Shown: positions 36,622-47,216, counted from the stretch's first letter. The stretch: 64,000 bases of DNA from Candidatus Altimarinota bacterium (GCA_018061065.1 JAGOUV010000006.1:1-64000); one strand, 5' to 3'. The notes: a model not told the origin generated them from the letters alone. Made by a program: numbers and translations.

Positions 36622-37365
36622 TTAATATTCAATCGAAGATAACGCTTGTCCGTAGTGAGTTTGTATATTCTCCGGTGTTGCATGTGAAGCCGGATAGAAC
36701 TCAATCGGGGCAGGTTTTCGCTTGTCAGGCTCAAACAGTGGGGAGTAGGTTCCGTCGGCATATAAGAGAAAATTACCTCTCACTACGGGATCTTCATCTG
36801 GTTCTGGGAATTCTACGGCTTGCGCCATTTCTTTAAATGCTTGCTCAGCCTTTGGCGCAAGTCCCAGAACAATAACAGGAGGAATATCTCGAGACTCCGC
36901 TACTTCTTTTACTAAATTAGAGGCAAGTGAAACTTCTATCCCTTCTTGCCCACTAAAAACTATATTTCGAAAGCCCTTTTTATCAATATTCAGTAATAAA
37001 TGTCCCCAATTGGGAGGTCTACTACTAGGATAATTTGGGAAGGTAGCATGATATAAATTGCCACCAAAACGCGGGCGTCCTTTTTTATGGTCTGCAATGA
37101 CTGCACTAACGGGAAGAAAAGAAACATATATATCCGTAGCAAAGCATTGATATATGATAATTACATCACCTTTTTTAACTTTAGTGCCAGGTGAAAATAG
37201 GCTTAAAGGATCTTCTATAGAAAGTCCTTGTGATAAATGTCCCTCATAAGCTCGAAGCAATTGCTCCAGTTTTCGGCGCTTATCAAAATACATCTTAACC
37301 CGCTGTAATTCGGCTTCAGATGGAATAATATCGCTAGCCCTATTTTGGCCTTCACTAGGTCGCAT
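36622..37365 (-). CDS. Unknown soluble protein
   Basis: A 247-aa protein starting MRPSEGQNRASD, with a charged helix (about 20-45) and a mixed alpha/beta remainder that includes 'PGTKVKKGDVIIIYQCFATDIYVSFLPVSAVIADHKKGRPRFGG' like strands; the part around KKGDVIIIY could be a small barrel. No family recognised. A good promoter stands upstream on the minus strand: TTGACA-N16-TATTAT, ending 9 nt before the ATG at 37365, so the leader is about 3 nt. It converges with mltG across 13 bp and lies downstream of thrS on the same strand. Confidence 0.65.
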   Translation of the reverse strand: MRPSEGQNRASDIIPSEAELQRVKMYFDKRRKLEQLLRAYEGHLSQGLSIEDPLSLFSPGTKVKKGDVIIIYQCFATDIYVSFLPVSAVIADHKKGRPRFGGNLYHATFPNYPSSRPPNWGHLLLNIDKKGFRNIVFSGQEGIEVSLASNLVKEVAESRDIPPVIVLGLAPKAEQAFKEMAQAVEFPEPDEDPVVRGNFLLYADGTYSPLFEPDKRKPAPIEFYPASHATPENIQTHYGQALSSIEY

Positions 37366-37435
37366 AGATATGTCATAATAGCACAAATTTAACTAATGTC
37401 AAATTAGCTAAATTATCTCTGTTAAATAAGCTATT

Positions 37436-39181
37436 CTAGCTCACTTTTGCCAGGAAATCTGCCAGCGTCATCACCTCCTGTTTTTTCGTTGCGTAGTCGC
37501 GCACTGCGATGGTGTTATCGGCAGCTTCTTTTTCACCGACGACAAACATGTACGGAATTTTTTGCATCTCCGCGCCACGAATTTTTTTACCGAGTGACTC
37601 TGCTGCGTCATCTACCTCCACGCGCACATCCAGTTTTTTCAGCGCTTCTTCAATTGTGTGAGCATAAGGCAAATACTGATCTGAAATCGGCAAGATACGC
37701 ACCTGCACTGGCGCGAGCCAGTAGGGGAATGCACCACCAAAGTGCTCGATGATGATCGCCATAAAGCGCTCAAATGAGCCAAAAACAGCTACGTGCAATA
37801 CGGCACAGTAGTGAGGTTTTCCATCTTCACCCACGTACGTCATCTCGAAGTTTTTTGGTTGTACAAAATCCATCTGCACCGTGGTCATCTGCCACTCACG
37901 TCCCAATGCATCCTCAATCATAATATCAATCTTTGGTCCGTAAAAAGCAGCTTCTCCCTCGCCGATAAAATATTCAACGCCCCAACGCTGAACGCCCTCG
38001 ATTAAATTTTTCTCCGCCATCTGCCAAATTTCATCAGTGCCAAAATATTTCTCAGGTTTTTTCGGATCACGAATCGAAACACGCGCACGGAATTTTTTAA
38101 ATCCAAATGTTTCATATACCTCACGCACTAATCCCAAAATCATATCGATCTCGGATGCGATTTGGTCATAACGCACAAAGTGATGCGTATCATCTTGAGT
38201 TAGTGCACGTACACGCAATAATCCATTCACCTCGCCGCTTTTTTCATTGCGATACACCACTGTATTTTCTGCATAGCGTAGCGGTAACTGGCGGTAGCTG
38301 TGTTGCTGTGCGTTATATAACTCAAAGTGGTGGGGGCAGTTCATTGCCTTCATCACCAGTCGGTCGCCATCTTCTGTTTCCATGACCGGCATCATCGCAT
38401 CGTACTTTCCCATGTGACCCGAACGTACATAGAGATCTTCCTTTGCAATATGAGGAATGCAGACAAATGTATATCCGCGATCTTTCTTTTTCTTGGTAAT
38501 AAAATCAGTGAGTGATTGCTTGAGCTGTGCACCCTTTGGTAAAAAGAGGGGCAGCCCACCTCCCACTAAGGTGCTATGCGTAAATAATTCGAGCTGTTTT
38601 CCGAGCAATTTGTGGTCGCGTTTTTTTGCCTCCTCCAAATTTTTTACATATGCATCGAGCTCTTCTCTTGTCTCAAATGCAGTTCCATAAATACGCTGTA
38701 GCATAGGGTTTTTCTCGTCTCCACGCCAGTACGCGCCTGCGGTGTGCATAAGCTTAAATGCCCTGATCTCGCCTAGATTTTCCAGGTGGAATCCTTCACA
38801 CAAATCGACGAATTTTACTGCACCATTCTTATCGACATTTTCATAAAAGCTCACGGTCTCCGTACCCTGTGCCATCCACCCTTTGATCAAATCAATCTTG
38901 TACGGCTGACCTGCTTTTTCTAAAAACTCGATTGCTTTTTCCACAGGCTCATCGCGTCGCACAAATGTCTGACGTTCTTTGGTTATCTCCTTCATTCTTT
39001 TTTCAAGCAGTGGCAAATCCTCTGGAATCAGAGCGCGCGGGAGTTCGAAGTCGTAATAAAACCCGTTTTCAATTGGTGGGCCAAAACCCAACTTTGCCTC
39101 GGGAAACATCTGCATGACCGCCTGAGCTAATAAATGAGAGCAGGAGTGTCGTAATTTATAAATCGAAGAATTTTTATCCAT
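37436..39181 (-). CDS. thrS: Threonyl-tRNA synthetase lacking the TGS domain
   Basis: A 581-aa class II synthetase. It starts directly with the editing domain (HSCSH at 12-16, the HxxxH site, and KLMHTAGAYWRGDEK), followed by the catalytic core with motif 1-3 (PHIAKEDLY..., 'YRNEKSGEVNGLLRVRALTQDDTHHF', 'APVQVRILPISDQ') and the anticodon-binding domain. E. coli ThrS is 642 aa; the missing ~60 residues are the N-terminal TGS domain. ATG 39181 follows a -10-like TATTAA and no upstream frame restores a TGS. Confidence 0.95.
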   Translation of the reverse strand: MDKNSSIYKLRHSCSHLLAQAVMQMFPEAKLGFGPPIENGFYYDFELPRALIPEDLPLLEKRMKEITKERQTFVRRDEPVEKAIEFLEKAGQPYKIDLIKGWMAQGTETVSFYENVDKNGAVKFVDLCEGFHLENLGEIRAFKLMHTAGAYWRGDEKNPMLQRIYGTAFETREELDAYVKNLEEAKKRDHKLLGKQLELFTHSTLVGGGLPLFLPKGAQLKQSLTDFITKKKKDRGYTFVCIPHIAKEDLYVRSGHMGKYDAMMPVMETEDGDRLVMKAMNCPHHFELYNAQQHSYRQLPLRYAENTVVYRNEKSGEVNGLLRVRALTQDDTHHFVRYDQIASEIDMILGLVREVYETFGFKKFRARVSIRDPKKPEKYFGTDEIWQMAEKNLIEGVQRWGVEYFIGEGEAAFYGPKIDIMIEDALGREWQMTTVQMDFVQPKNFEMTYVGEDGKPHYCAVLHVAVFGSFERFMAIIIEHFGGAFPYWLAPVQVRILPISDQYLPYAHTIEEALKKLDVRVEVDDAAESLGKKIRGAEMQKIPYMFVVGEKEAADNTIAVRDYATKKQEVMTLADFLAKVS

Positions 39182-39281
39182 ATAATTGAGTGTTGCTTAA
39201 TAACTCGTTGATTGTACCGCATCTGGTGGCCAGATTGCGAGGGGAGAGAAAGTATGGTATACTAGATAAGGAAATAAAAAT

Positions 39282-40214
39282 ATGTCAAGCAACCTTATTT
39301 CATACGTGCAATTGATTACGGGGCTTACCTTTATGGCGGCCATTCCTGCTGCTGCATGGTGGCTTGTCTTTTATAAAAAACAGCGTGAAGACCGTCTTCA
39401 TAGTTTGCTTACCTTTGGTCTCGGTGGGTTAGCCGTCTTCCCCATTCTCTACTATAAATATTTGTGGCAATTTTTCCCCAGTATTGATATTCATAACTAT
39501 CTCAGTAAAGTCAGCCATATTACGGTTAGTGTGGGAGATATTATTGCCATTCCGTTAAGTGTGATTTTGTTTTTTGCTTTTGTAGGAGTTTTGGAAGAGA
39601 TTATGAAACTCTCTGTGGTGCATGCGGTGGACGATCATCGGTTGAGACATATTGATGATGCAATTATGTTTTCGATTATAGCCGCGCTGGGATTCTCATT
39701 TGTTGAAAATATTAGTTACTTTTACGATGCATACACAAAAGGTGGCGTAGATACTTTATTTGTTAATTTCATCTTCCGCTCACTTTTTTCCACTTTTGCT
39801 CATGTGCTTTTTTCCGCAATATGTGGCTATTATTACGGGATCGGCCATTTTGCAAAACCACTTTTGCAGAAAGAGCTTACCGTCAATCGTCATCGTTTTT
39901 GGAGTTGGTTCCATCGCATATTTAAATTTAAAACTGAAAATTTTTTCCATGAAGAGAAGATTCTTCAGGGTCTTTTTATTTCAGTGATACTGCATGGCGT
40001 CTTCGATATTTTCCTGCAAATGCGTTGGGATTACGTTATGGTGCCCTATCTTGTAGTTGGATATCTCTATGTACGGCATTTATTTAATCAAAAAGAAAAT
40101 CATCGTCGTTTGGATCTATTGATGGAGGAAGAGCGCAATAATGTCTCCTTAACGCCAAATTCGACGCGACGTTGGGACCGGTTACTAAAGTGGGCTGGTA
40201 GACAAGAGTCTTGA
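39282..40214 (+). CDS. PrsW-family intramembrane metalloprotease
   Basis: A 310-aa polytopic protein. PrsW hallmarks: EEIMK (about residue 106), the GFSFVENISYF motif and 'FRSLFSTFAHVLFSAICGYYYG', plus a later 'LHGVFDIFLQ'. In B. subtilis PrsW cleaves the anti-sigma factor RsiW, so a role in envelope stress signalling is possible; the RsiV-like lipoprotein in this window is not an obvious substrate. TATACT at 39255-39260 precedes it. It has one of the few plausible ribosome-binding sites here (AAGGA, about 9 nt before ATG). Confidence 0.85.
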   Translation: MSSNLISYVQLITGLTFMAAIPAAAWWLVFYKKQREDRLHSLLTFGLGGLAVFPILYYKYLWQFFPSIDIHNYLSKVSHITVSVGDIIAIPLSVILFFAFVGVLEEIMKLSVVHAVDDHRLRHIDDAIMFSIIAALGFSFVENISYFYDAYTKGGVDTLFVNFIFRSLFSTFAHVLFSAICGYYYGIGHFAKPLLQKELTVNRHRFWSWFHRIFKFKTENFFHEEKILQGLFISVILHGVFDIFLQMRWDYVMVPYLVVGYLYVRHLFNQKENHRRLDLLMEEERNNVSLTPNSTRRWDRLLKWAGRQES

Positions 40215-40253
40215 TCTTTCTGGAAATTCTGCTAGCGTGTAGTAACACTATTT

Positions 40254-43157
40254 ATGCTAGGGCTAGATCCAAAAGATACAATTCGTGTTAAGGGCGCGCG
40301 GCTTCACAACCTGAAGAATATAAACGTCGAGATTCCCCGTAATAAAATGACGGTGATGACGGGTTTGTCAGGTAGTGGTAAGTCTTCACTGGCGTTTGAT
40401 ACCATTTACGCAGAGGGGCAGCGTCGGTATGTAGAAAGTCTATCTACCTATGCGCGTCAGTTTTTGCAGCTCATGGAAAAGCCCGATGTAGATGCCATTG
40501 AGGGGCTCTCTCCCGCGATCTCTATTGATCAAAAAACAGCACCCCGTAATCCACGTTCCACGGTAGGAACAGTGACGGAAATTTATGATTACTTACGTTT
40601 GTTATTCGCAAAAATTGGTAAGCCTTTTTGTAGGAATTGTGGCAAGCCTATTGCTCGTCAGACGGTGAGCCAGATTGTGGATCATATCGCGCATATGCCA
40701 GAGGGGAAACGCATTATGATCATGGCGCCGATTGTGCGTGATCGAAAGGGAAGTCACGATAAAGTTTTTGAAAAAATTAAGAAAGCCGGTTTTGTGCGCG
40801 TACGTATTGATGATGAGATTTATGCGATGAATGAGATACCTCAGCTGGATGCACATAAAAAGCACACGATTGAGGTGGTAGTGGATCGTGTGCAGGTGAA
40901 GGATTTAGGAAAGAAGACGCAGAAATTGGGGAATGATACAGAGATCGATGTTACTAACCCTAATCGTACCCGTCTGGCTGACTCCGTAGAAACGGCGTTG
41001 AGACATGGCGAGGGATTGATGGAGGTGATGGATCATGATGATCCTAAGTCAAAGCCGATGATTTTTTCAGAGCGTTTTGCTTGTCCGGATTGTAACGTGA
41101 GTATCCCGGAAATTTCACCACGCAGTTTTTCTTTTAACAGTCCACACGGTGCGTGTGATGCGTGTCATGGATTGGGAACGAAGCTTGAGATTGATCCTGA
41201 GTTGGTTATTCCCAATAAGAATCTAACGCTTGCAGAAGGGGCAATTATGCCTTGGTCAGCAACGACATCGCATTTGTCTTGGTATAATAAAATTCTTGAA
41301 AAAGTAGCTAAGAATCATAATTTTTCGCTACACATGCCTATAGCTAAATTATCGCAGGAGGCGATTGATTTAATTTTATACGGCGATAAAAAAACGAAGT
41401 ATGAGGTGCCTTTTGGTGACGATGAATCAAATTTCCAAGGAACATATTCGACGACGTTTGAAGGTGTTATCCCTAATTTAGAGCGTCGTTATCTTGAGAC
41501 GGATTCAGAATATATTCGCAAGAAAATTGACCAGTACATGCGGATATTAGAATGTCCGATGTGTAAGGGAAATCGTCTAAAACCCGAGTCTCTTTCTATA
41601 AAAATTGGTGATCTGAATATTATTCAAGTAACGAAATTTTCAGTTGATCGTTCACGGGAATTTTTTGATACCGTGGTGCTTTCCAAGATGGAGCAAGATA
41701 TTGCCCGTATGATTTTTGTCGAGATAAAAAACCGTCTACAATTTTTGTCAGATGTGGGATTGAGCTATCTCACGTTGGATCGTGCCGCGAACACACTTTC
41801 GGGTGGTGAGGCGCAGCGTATTCGTCTGGCAACACAGATCGGATCAAAATTGTCCGGGGTGATTTATGTATTGGATGAGCCATCAATCGGTCTTCATCAA
41901 AATGATAACGACAAGCTTATTACAACGCTGAAAAATTTACGCGATTTAGGAAATACGGTAATTGTGGTGGAGCATGACGTAGATACGATGCTCGCGTCTG
42001 ATTATATTATTGATATTGGTCCGGGGGCAGGAAAGCATGGTGGTGAGGTAGTGGCCGCGGGTACACCGCAGGAAATTATGAAGAATAAGAATTCGGTAAC
42101 GGGTGGCTATTTGTCAGGTAAGCTTGAAATTCCTCTGCCCAAAATTCGCCGTAAAGGAAATGGAAAAACACTTGTTATAGAAAATGCGACCGAACATAAT
42201 TTGCAAAAGGTAAGTGTGGAAATTCCGCTGGGAATTTTCGTTGGGGTAACGGGCGTTTCTGGTTCGGGTAAATCGACACTTATCAACGATATTTTAGTGA
42301 AAAAAGTTTCACAGGAACTGTACGGTTCTTCTGACCGTCCGGGTGCACACGAGCGCATCACGGGAATTCATCATTTGGATAAGATTATTAATATTGATCA
42401 GTCACCGATCGGTCGTACGCCCCGCTCAAATACTGCAACATATACTGGTGTTTTCACTGATGTACGTGAGCTTTTCGCGGGAACTCCTGATGCAAAATTG
42501 CGAGGTTATAAAGCTGGCCGTTTTAGCTTCAATGTAAAAGGTGGTCGCTGTGAGGAATGTGCAGGTGACGGTTTGAAGAAAATTGAAATGCACTTTTTGC
42601 CTGATGTATACGTCGCCTGTGAGGCATGTAAGGGTCGTCGATATAACGCAGAGGCACTTGAAATTACCTACCGTGGAAAAAATATTGCAGATGTGTTGGA
42701 TATGACGGTAGCTGAGGCATATGAGTTTTTTGAGAATATTCCTTCGATCAAGCAGAAGATGGAGACGTTGGATAAAGTGGGTCTTTCATATGTGCATTTG
42801 GGTCAGTCAGCAACGACGCTTTCTGGTGGTGAGGCACAGCGTATTAAGCTTGCGACAGAGCTCTCACGCCGCGCAACGGGCCGTACATTGTATGTTCTCG
42901 ATGAGCCAACGACGGGTTTGCATTTTGATGATGTGCGTAAGTTGCTCAATGTTTTGCAGGAGCTTGTGGATCGCGGCAACACCGTTCTGACGATTGAACA
43001 CAACTTGGATATTATTAAATCCGTTGATTATATTATTGATTTGGGACCTGAAGGTGGAGAGAAGGGAGGCTTGATTGTGGGATTGGGAACGCCTGAACAG
43101 ATCGCCAACAATCCAGAGTCACTTACGGGCAAGTGGTTGAAAAAGATTGGGGTGTAA
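40254..43157 (+). CDS. uvrA: Excinuclease ABC subunit A
   Basis: A 967-aa damage-recognition ATPase of nucleotide excision repair. Two ABC modules: Walker [10 protein letters not shown] and [10 protein letters not shown], signatures [10 protein letters not shown] (twice), Walker [12 protein letters not shown] and [11 protein letters not shown]. Zinc-binding cysteine pairs CRNC, CPDC...CDAC and CEECAGDG...CEAC. Length is normal. A terminator follows after 100 bp. uvrB and uvrC are not in the window. Confidence 0.97.
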   Translation: MLGLDPKDTIRVKGARLHNLKNINVEIPRNKMTVMTGLSGSGKSSLAFDTIYAEGQRRYVESLSTYARQFLQLMEKPDVDAIEGLSPAISIDQKTAPRNPRSTVGTVTEIYDYLRLLFAKIGKPFCRNCGKPIARQTVSQIVDHIAHMPEGKRIMIMAPIVRDRKGSHDKVFEKIKKAGFVRVRIDDEIYAMNEIPQLDAHKKHTIEVVVDRVQVKDLGKKTQKLGNDTEIDVTNPNRTRLADSVETALRHGEGLMEVMDHDDPKSKPMIFSERFACPDCNVSIPEISPRSFSFNSPHGACDACHGLGTKLEIDPELVIPNKNLTLAEGAIMPWSATTSHLSWYNKILEKVAKNHNFSLHMPIAKLSQEAIDLILYGDKKTKYEVPFGDDESNFQGTYSTTFEGVIPNLERRYLETDSEYIRKKIDQYMRILECPMCKGNRLKPESLSIKIGDLNIIQVTKFSVDRSREFFDTVVLSKMEQDIARMIFVEIKNRLQFLSDVGLSYLTLDRAANTLSGGEAQRIRLATQIGSKLSGVIYVLDEPSIGLHQNDNDKLITTLKNLRDLGNTVIVVEHDVDTMLASDYIIDIGPGAGKHGGEVVAAGTPQEIMKNKNSVTGGYLSGKLEIPLPKIRRKGNGKTLVIENATEHNLQKVSVEIPLGIFVGVTGVSGSGKSTLINDILVKKVSQELYGSSDRPGAHERITGIHHLDKIINIDQSPIGRTPRSNTATYTGVFTDVRELFAGTPDAKLRGYKAGRFSFNVKGGRCEECAGDGLKKIEMHFLPDVYVACEACKGRRYNAEALEITYRGKNIADVLDMTVAEAYEFFENIPSIKQKMETLDKVGLSYVHLGQSATTLSGGEAQRIKLATELSRRATGRTLYVLDEPTTGLHFDDVRKLLNVLQELVDRGNTVLTIEHNLDIIKSVDYIIDLGPEGGEKGGLIVGLGTPEQIANNPESLTGKWLKKIGV

Positions 43158-43260
43158 TATATAGTTTTTACAGTGAACACACGTACTACCATCATCACTA
43201 TTAAGATGAAGAAGCAGGAGCAGCTGCGGCGGTAGTGTTGTGCATAATGTGATACACACT

Positions 43261-43288
43261 CCCGCTCGCACTGAGCGGGATTTTTTTT
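43261..43288 (+). terminator. Rho-independent terminator after uvrA
   Basis: Seven-base-pair stem CCCGCTC/GAGCGGG (43261-43267 with 43273-43279), 5-nt loop, followed by eight T (43281-43288). Confidence 0.85.
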
Positions 43289-43305
43289 ATTTAATTTTAT
43301 TTTCT

Positions 43306-43572
43306 ATGTCAGAAGCAAGCACAACCCAAATTGAAGACATTGACGGTGTAGCTTCCCCAGAAGGGAGTGCAGCGCCGCAGCCCGAATCGCCCCCACAGAT
43401 ACCCATAGAAAATATACGGGAAGTTACCTCGGATCATATTTTAAACTTTCGCCTTGCTTCATATTTCTTCGGTGAAGTACCGCAAGGCTTAACTGCTCGC
43501 CAAATTCGTGTGCTTGGCTATGGTGAGGTCACCCGCTGTGGAGCGCTCTACTTAACCTCGTATATGGAGTGA
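43306..43572 (+). CDS. Small unknown protein
   Basis: An 88-aa acidic protein starting MSEASTTQIEDIDG. The first half is Pro/Ser/Glu-rich and probably disordered; the second half (NIREVTSDHILNFRLASYFFG...RQIRVLGYGEV) may fold as a small helical unit. Not recognised. It begins 17 nt after the uvrA terminator T-run with no clear Shine-Dalgarno motif and ends 13 bp before the convergent DHH gene. Confidence 0.5.
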   Translation: MSEASTTQIEDIDGVASPEGSAAPQPESPPQIPIENIREVTSDHILNFRLASYFFGEVPQGLTARQIRVLGYGEVTRCGALYLTSYME

Positions 43573-43585
43573 GTGTTCGATATGA

Positions 43586-45097
43586 TCAGCCAATTCCTGG
43601 AGGAGTGGGGTAGGTTGGAGGTACAGGAGGAGCGACGGGAGCTGGAGCAGCAGGAGCAGGGGGAGGCGTCACGGGCATAGGTGCTGGTGTTGGTGCACCC
43701 GGAGCTACGCTTAGTGGGTTCATGAATGGCGGCATTGAGGTGAGGGTCGCAGGTGCCGCCGTAGGTGCTGGTGTAGTTGCGGGTGTTGGTGCTGGCACAA
43801 CCGTAGGAGCTGGAGCTATGGGAGCAGGAGGAGGAGTCATGGGCATAGGAGCTGGTGCAGGCGCAGCAACAGGCGTTGGTACTGGCGTCGGTGCAGCCAC
43901 GGGAGTAGGTACTGGAGCTGCCGTTACGGCCTCAACAATTCCCAGGCGTTTTTTCTGGAAGTCGCGCATGCCGTCTACTACTGTTTTTTCGGCTTCCACA
44001 ATGGTTTTTCCGCTTAATTTAAATCCTGCAGCTTGAATGTGTCCACCGCCTCCAAATATTCCCGCTAACTTGCTTGAGTCGATACTTGAAGACAAGGTAC
44101 GGATAGATCCAGAAACTTCTTGAGGGCCTTTTTCTTTGAGCAAAAATACAATTTCAGCACCCGGCGCGTTGCTCATAAGTTCATCGATGACACCTTCAGT
44201 TTCATCCGGTGAGCTTCCAATTTCTGCAAAATCTTTTGCGGTTAAAACTGACCAGACCAATTTGTGCTGTTCGTCGAATTGAATTTTTGTAAGTGTGCGT
44301 CCCCATAAACGTAGTGTCGAAAGTTTTTTCGTTTTATATATATTGCGAATAATTTCTTGCTGACGCGCACCGTATCCAATTAATTTTGCAGCGAGAGCAA
44401 ATGCATCCGGTGTCGTGTTTGCATTCTGAAAACTTCCCGTGTCCGTGATTAATCCTGCCAAGAGCAATGTTGCGATATCGGCATCTATAAGCTGTTTTCC
44501 CGCATCGGCACCCATCTCTTCAATCAGCGGCAAAATCATGGTCGTTGTAGCTGGTGCCATCACGTCTACCAAATTAATTTTTCCAAATCCTTTATTACTT
44601 ACATGATGATCAATATTGATCACCGGTGCTAAGTGCAAAATTTCTGGAAATGTTTCATACACTTTTCCAAACTGAACAGGATCAGCAGCATCGACGGTAA
44701 TAATACAATCGAAAGGGAAGGGACCTTCTGAAAAACTTACGAGATCTTTGTTCAACGCACCTTTGTGGGGTGTGACGATAATATTAACTTTATTTCCCTG
44801 AATTTCGTGACGCACATTTTCCGGCGGCGTCTCACGACAGTCGATGGTAATAATAAAGTCACGGATAAAATTCAACTCCGCAGAGATCGTATTAATAGCG
44901 GGGAGAAAGTTATAGCTCGCGGGCACTGCATCGGCAGCAACCACTGTTACCTTTTTCCCCAATTTCTGAAGGGTAAGATAAAAGGCAAGACTTGATCCTA
45001 GTGAGTCAGCATCAATTGGTGCTGAGGGTAGAATCAAAACATTCTTTGCGTTTTTGATAAGGGCAAGGGCGTCTAGTTGTGTTTGTGTTAATTGCAT
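43586..45097 (-). CDS. DHH/DHHA1 phosphoesterase (NrnA-like) with Pro/Ala tail
   Basis: A 503-aa protein. Residues 1-385 are an NrnA-type phosphoesterase: PIDADSLGSS (first metal motif), 'IITVDAADP', the DHH motif NIDHHVSN, ITDTGSFQ and the DHHA1 GGGGHIQAAGF. Known relatives degrade nano-RNA, pAp or cyclic dinucleotides. The last ~115 residues are an extreme low-complexity run of Pro, Ala, Thr and Met (repeats of the type PTPVAAP, APAPMPM) that is not part of the family. Such a tail could be a flexible tether. The opposite strand of this tail gives a spurious Gly/Ala frame. Confidence 0.85.
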   Translation of the reverse strand: MQLTQTQLDALALIKNAKNVLILPSAPIDADSLGSSLAFYLTLQKLGKKVTVVAADAVPASYNFLPAINTISAELNFIRDFIITIDCRETPPENVRHEIQGNKVNIIVTPHKGALNKDLVSFSEGPFPFDCIITVDAADPVQFGKVYETFPEILHLAPVINIDHHVSNKGFGKINLVDVMAPATTTMILPLIEEMGADAGKQLIDADIATLLLAGLITDTGSFQNANTTPDAFALAAKLIGYGARQQEIIRNIYKTKKLSTLRLWGRTLTKIQFDEQHKLVWSVLTAKDFAEIGSSPDETEGVIDELMSNAPGAEIVFLLKEKGPQEVSGSIRTLSSSIDSSKLAGIFGGGGHIQAAGFKLSGKTIVEAEKTVVDGMRDFQKKRLGIVEAVTAAPVPTPVAAPTPVPTPVAAPAPAPMPMTPPPAPIAPAPTVVPAPTPATTPAPTAAPATLTSMPPFMNPLSVAPGAPTPAPMPVTPPPAPAAPAPVAPPVPPTYPTPPGIG

Positions 45098-45273
45098 AGT
45101 TTTAAGGTGATATCAACACATAATATAATATATATTCATAAAAGTCAAGGGAACGCACTACCTCAAATTCAATATACGACTATATACCCATGCCAAACAC
45201 GCGCGATAGCCGTTTATGGTTGACATATCTATGGTTTTATAACAGTATAACGCCTTCATTAAGCAACTAATAC

Positions 45274-45546
45274 ATGGCAGATATCGAAAGCAGAATCACT
45301 GAATTTCAAATGCCCGACGCCAATGAGGTGACTAAGGTTGAGTTAGGTCTGCGTGTTCCTGTTACCTTAAGTAGTCCTGCAACGGTTGCATTGAATCTAG
45401 TCGCCAAAACAATAGGTATTAGTGTGACGGTAAGGAGTGGGGTATTGAGTGTCTTTGCCGTGCCGGGTAGTCCTGCAGCGAAAAAGCTCACACAGATTAT
45501 AAGTGGTGCGGTGCTGCACGTTACGCACACACCGAAAAATCAATAA
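45274..45546 (+). CDS. Small unknown protein
   Basis: A 90-aa protein starting MADIESRITEFQ with a beta-rich pattern (VELGLRVPVTLSSPATVALNLVAK, ISVTVRSGVLSVFAV, AVLHVTHTP). No family recognised. TTGACA at 45220-45225 and TATAAC at 45246-45251 may be its promoter. Its 3' end overlaps recJ by 26 bp in convergent orientation. Confidence 0.5.
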   Translation: MADIESRITEFQMPDANEVTKVELGLRVPVTLSSPATVALNLVAKTIGISVTVRSGVLSVFAVPGSPAAKKLTQIISGAVLHVTHTPKNQ

Positions 45547-47191
45547 TATTTAGTTGTAGTCGTTTGCGACCCATCCACTCGTTTTCTTCCAGCTCGCATA
45601 CGGCGTCGATCGTGGTTGCGGCGCTTAGTTCAGCCAATAAATGCCCCATCTTAAATGCCATGCAGTCAATTTTTTTGCCGTTGAGATGAGAGGTTATCTT
45701 TAAATGTTTTTTTTCTTTTCCCACGGTGTTTACCTCATGTACCGGTAGACCAGTACAGAGAAATTTGGGTCGTTCGTTGCCCATGCCGTATGGCTCCATG
45801 AGCTCAAGAAGCTTAATAGTTCTATCGGTAATATCCGCTTCTTCTAGCAAGCAATCGATATCGAGCTGCGGTTTCAGCGGTCCCGCTTTAAGCATCGTAT
45901 TCATTTTTTTGATCGATTTCTTGGTGAATTTTTCTAGATTTTTTTTCGGCATTTCAAATCCCGCTGCGGCTGCATGACCACCAAAACCGGTCATTAGCTC
46001 GGACGCATGGGTAAGAATTTCAACGACATTTATACCCGGAATACTCCGGCACGAACCCACCACAACCTCTCCACGATCTTCCATAATAATCGCGGGCTTA
46101 CCGTATTTTTCGCATATGCGTGCGGCAATCAGACCAATAATTCCGCTGTGAAAACTAGTATGAGCGATCACCGTCAACGGCTCTTCTTTTTGTTCCATCG
46201 CAATTTCCTCGGCAATTTCAATGAGCTCTCCCGTTAATTTCTGGCGTTTTTTATTGAGTATTTCAAGCTGATCGGCCATCACGCCCGTCGCATTTCCATC
46301 GCTAATAAGTAACTTCAATGCATCCGTAGGATGCGCCATGCGTCCTGCGGCATTAATGCGTGGACAAAGCATAAATCCAATATGATGAACCGTTAATTTT
46401 CCCTGAATTCCCGCACTTTCTTTGAGCCGTGAAAGTCCTGGCCAGCGCGTGTTTTGTAATTTTTGTAATCCCTCTTTTACGATAAACCGATTTTCTCCGC
46501 GCAGTTCCCCCAGATCCGCTACCGTTCCCATGCATGCTAAATCCAACAGCTCATAAATATCATCTTTTTTTTCTGGCAGACGTCGTTCATATAATGCCTG
46601 TGCGAGCTTTAGTGCCACGCCTGCGCCCGTCAGCTCGGTACACGGATATCCCGCTCCGGGAAGTTTTGGATGCAACAGCGCAATGGCATCGGGCAACTTC
46701 TCTGGTATTGTGTGATGATCGGTCACAATCGTATCTATTCCAAGTGAATTTCCGTGTGCCACCTCGTTAAAACAAGAGATGCCGTTGTCCACGGTGATTA
46801 CCAGCTTTACCTCTATTTTCTTGAACTCATCCATGAATTTTTTTCGCAATCCGTAGCCATCTTCTATCCTATGCGGCAGACGACACGAAACCTGTGCCCC
46901 CATTTTTTTCAGCGTTCGCAGCAGGATCGCCGATGCGGTAATGCCATCTACATCGTAATCACCAAAAATCATAATGCGCTCACTTTTATCAATCGCCTCA
47001 CCAATACGCGCCACCGCCTTTTCCATATCCGCCATAAGAAATGGATCGTGAAAATCGCGCACCTGCTCGGGGTATAAAAAGTTCTGAACTTGTTCGGGAT
47101 GCTCAAGTCCGCGATTCTTTAAAAGCCGCTCCAGCAAAGGCACTCCATGCTCGCTGTTCTTAATATTCCACACTTTCCCCAAAATGCTCAT
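45521..47191 (-). CDS. recJ: Single-stranded-DNA exonuclease RecJ
   Basis: A 556-aa 5'-3' exonuclease of the DHH superfamily used in recombination and mismatch repair. Motifs: IFGDYDVDGITAS, VTVDNGISC, VTDHHTIP, 'HPKLPGAGYPC', NAAGRMAHPTDAL, and the DHHA1 GFGGHAAAAGF, followed by the RecJ OB domain. Length is normal. TACACT with an upstream TG (extended -10) at 47205-47200 ends 8 nt before the ATG. Confidence 0.95.
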   Translation of the reverse strand: MSILGKVWNIKNSEHGVPLLERLLKNRGLEHPEQVQNFLYPEQVRDFHDPFLMADMEKAVARIGEAIDKSERIMIFGDYDVDGITASAILLRTLKKMGAQVSCRLPHRIEDGYGLRKKFMDEFKKIEVKLVITVDNGISCFNEVAHGNSLGIDTIVTDHHTIPEKLPDAIALLHPKLPGAGYPCTELTGAGVALKLAQALYERRLPEKKDDIYELLDLACMGTVADLGELRGENRFIVKEGLQKLQNTRWPGLSRLKESAGIQGKLTVHHIGFMLCPRINAAGRMAHPTDALKLLISDGNATGVMADQLEILNKKRQKLTGELIEIAEEIAMEQKEEPLTVIAHTSFHSGIIGLIAARICEKYGKPAIIMEDRGEVVVGSCRSIPGINVVEILTHASELMTGFGGHAAAAGFEMPKKNLEKFTKKSIKKMNTMLKAGPLKPQLDIDCLLEEADITDRTIKLLELMEPYGMGNERPKFLCTGLPVHEVNTVGKEKKHLKITSHLNGKKIDCMAFKMGHLLAELSAATTIDAVCELEENEWMGRKRLQLNIIDFSVCA

Positions 47192-47199
47192 GTAGGTTC

Positions 47200-47205
47200 A
47201 GTGTA
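47200..47205 (-). promoter_or_regulatory. Extended -10 TGC-TACACT 8 nt before recJ
   Basis: Minus-strand TACACT (47205 to 47200), preceded by TGC, followed by 8 nt and ATG 47191; predicted leader about 2 nt. Confidence 0.45.
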
Positions 47206-47216
47206 GCACGAACCGC

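Noticed and set aside
43206-43288. Nine-codon leader peptide (MKKQEQLRR) plus terminator as an attenuator
   Set aside because: The peptide is too short and unbiased, no alternative antiterminator stem is seen; the hairpin is adequately explained as the uvrA terminator.
43722-44036. Gly/Ala-rich plus-strand frame opposite the DHH gene
   Set aside because: It is the antisense of the Pro/Ala tail of the phosphoesterase; composition is fully explained by that.
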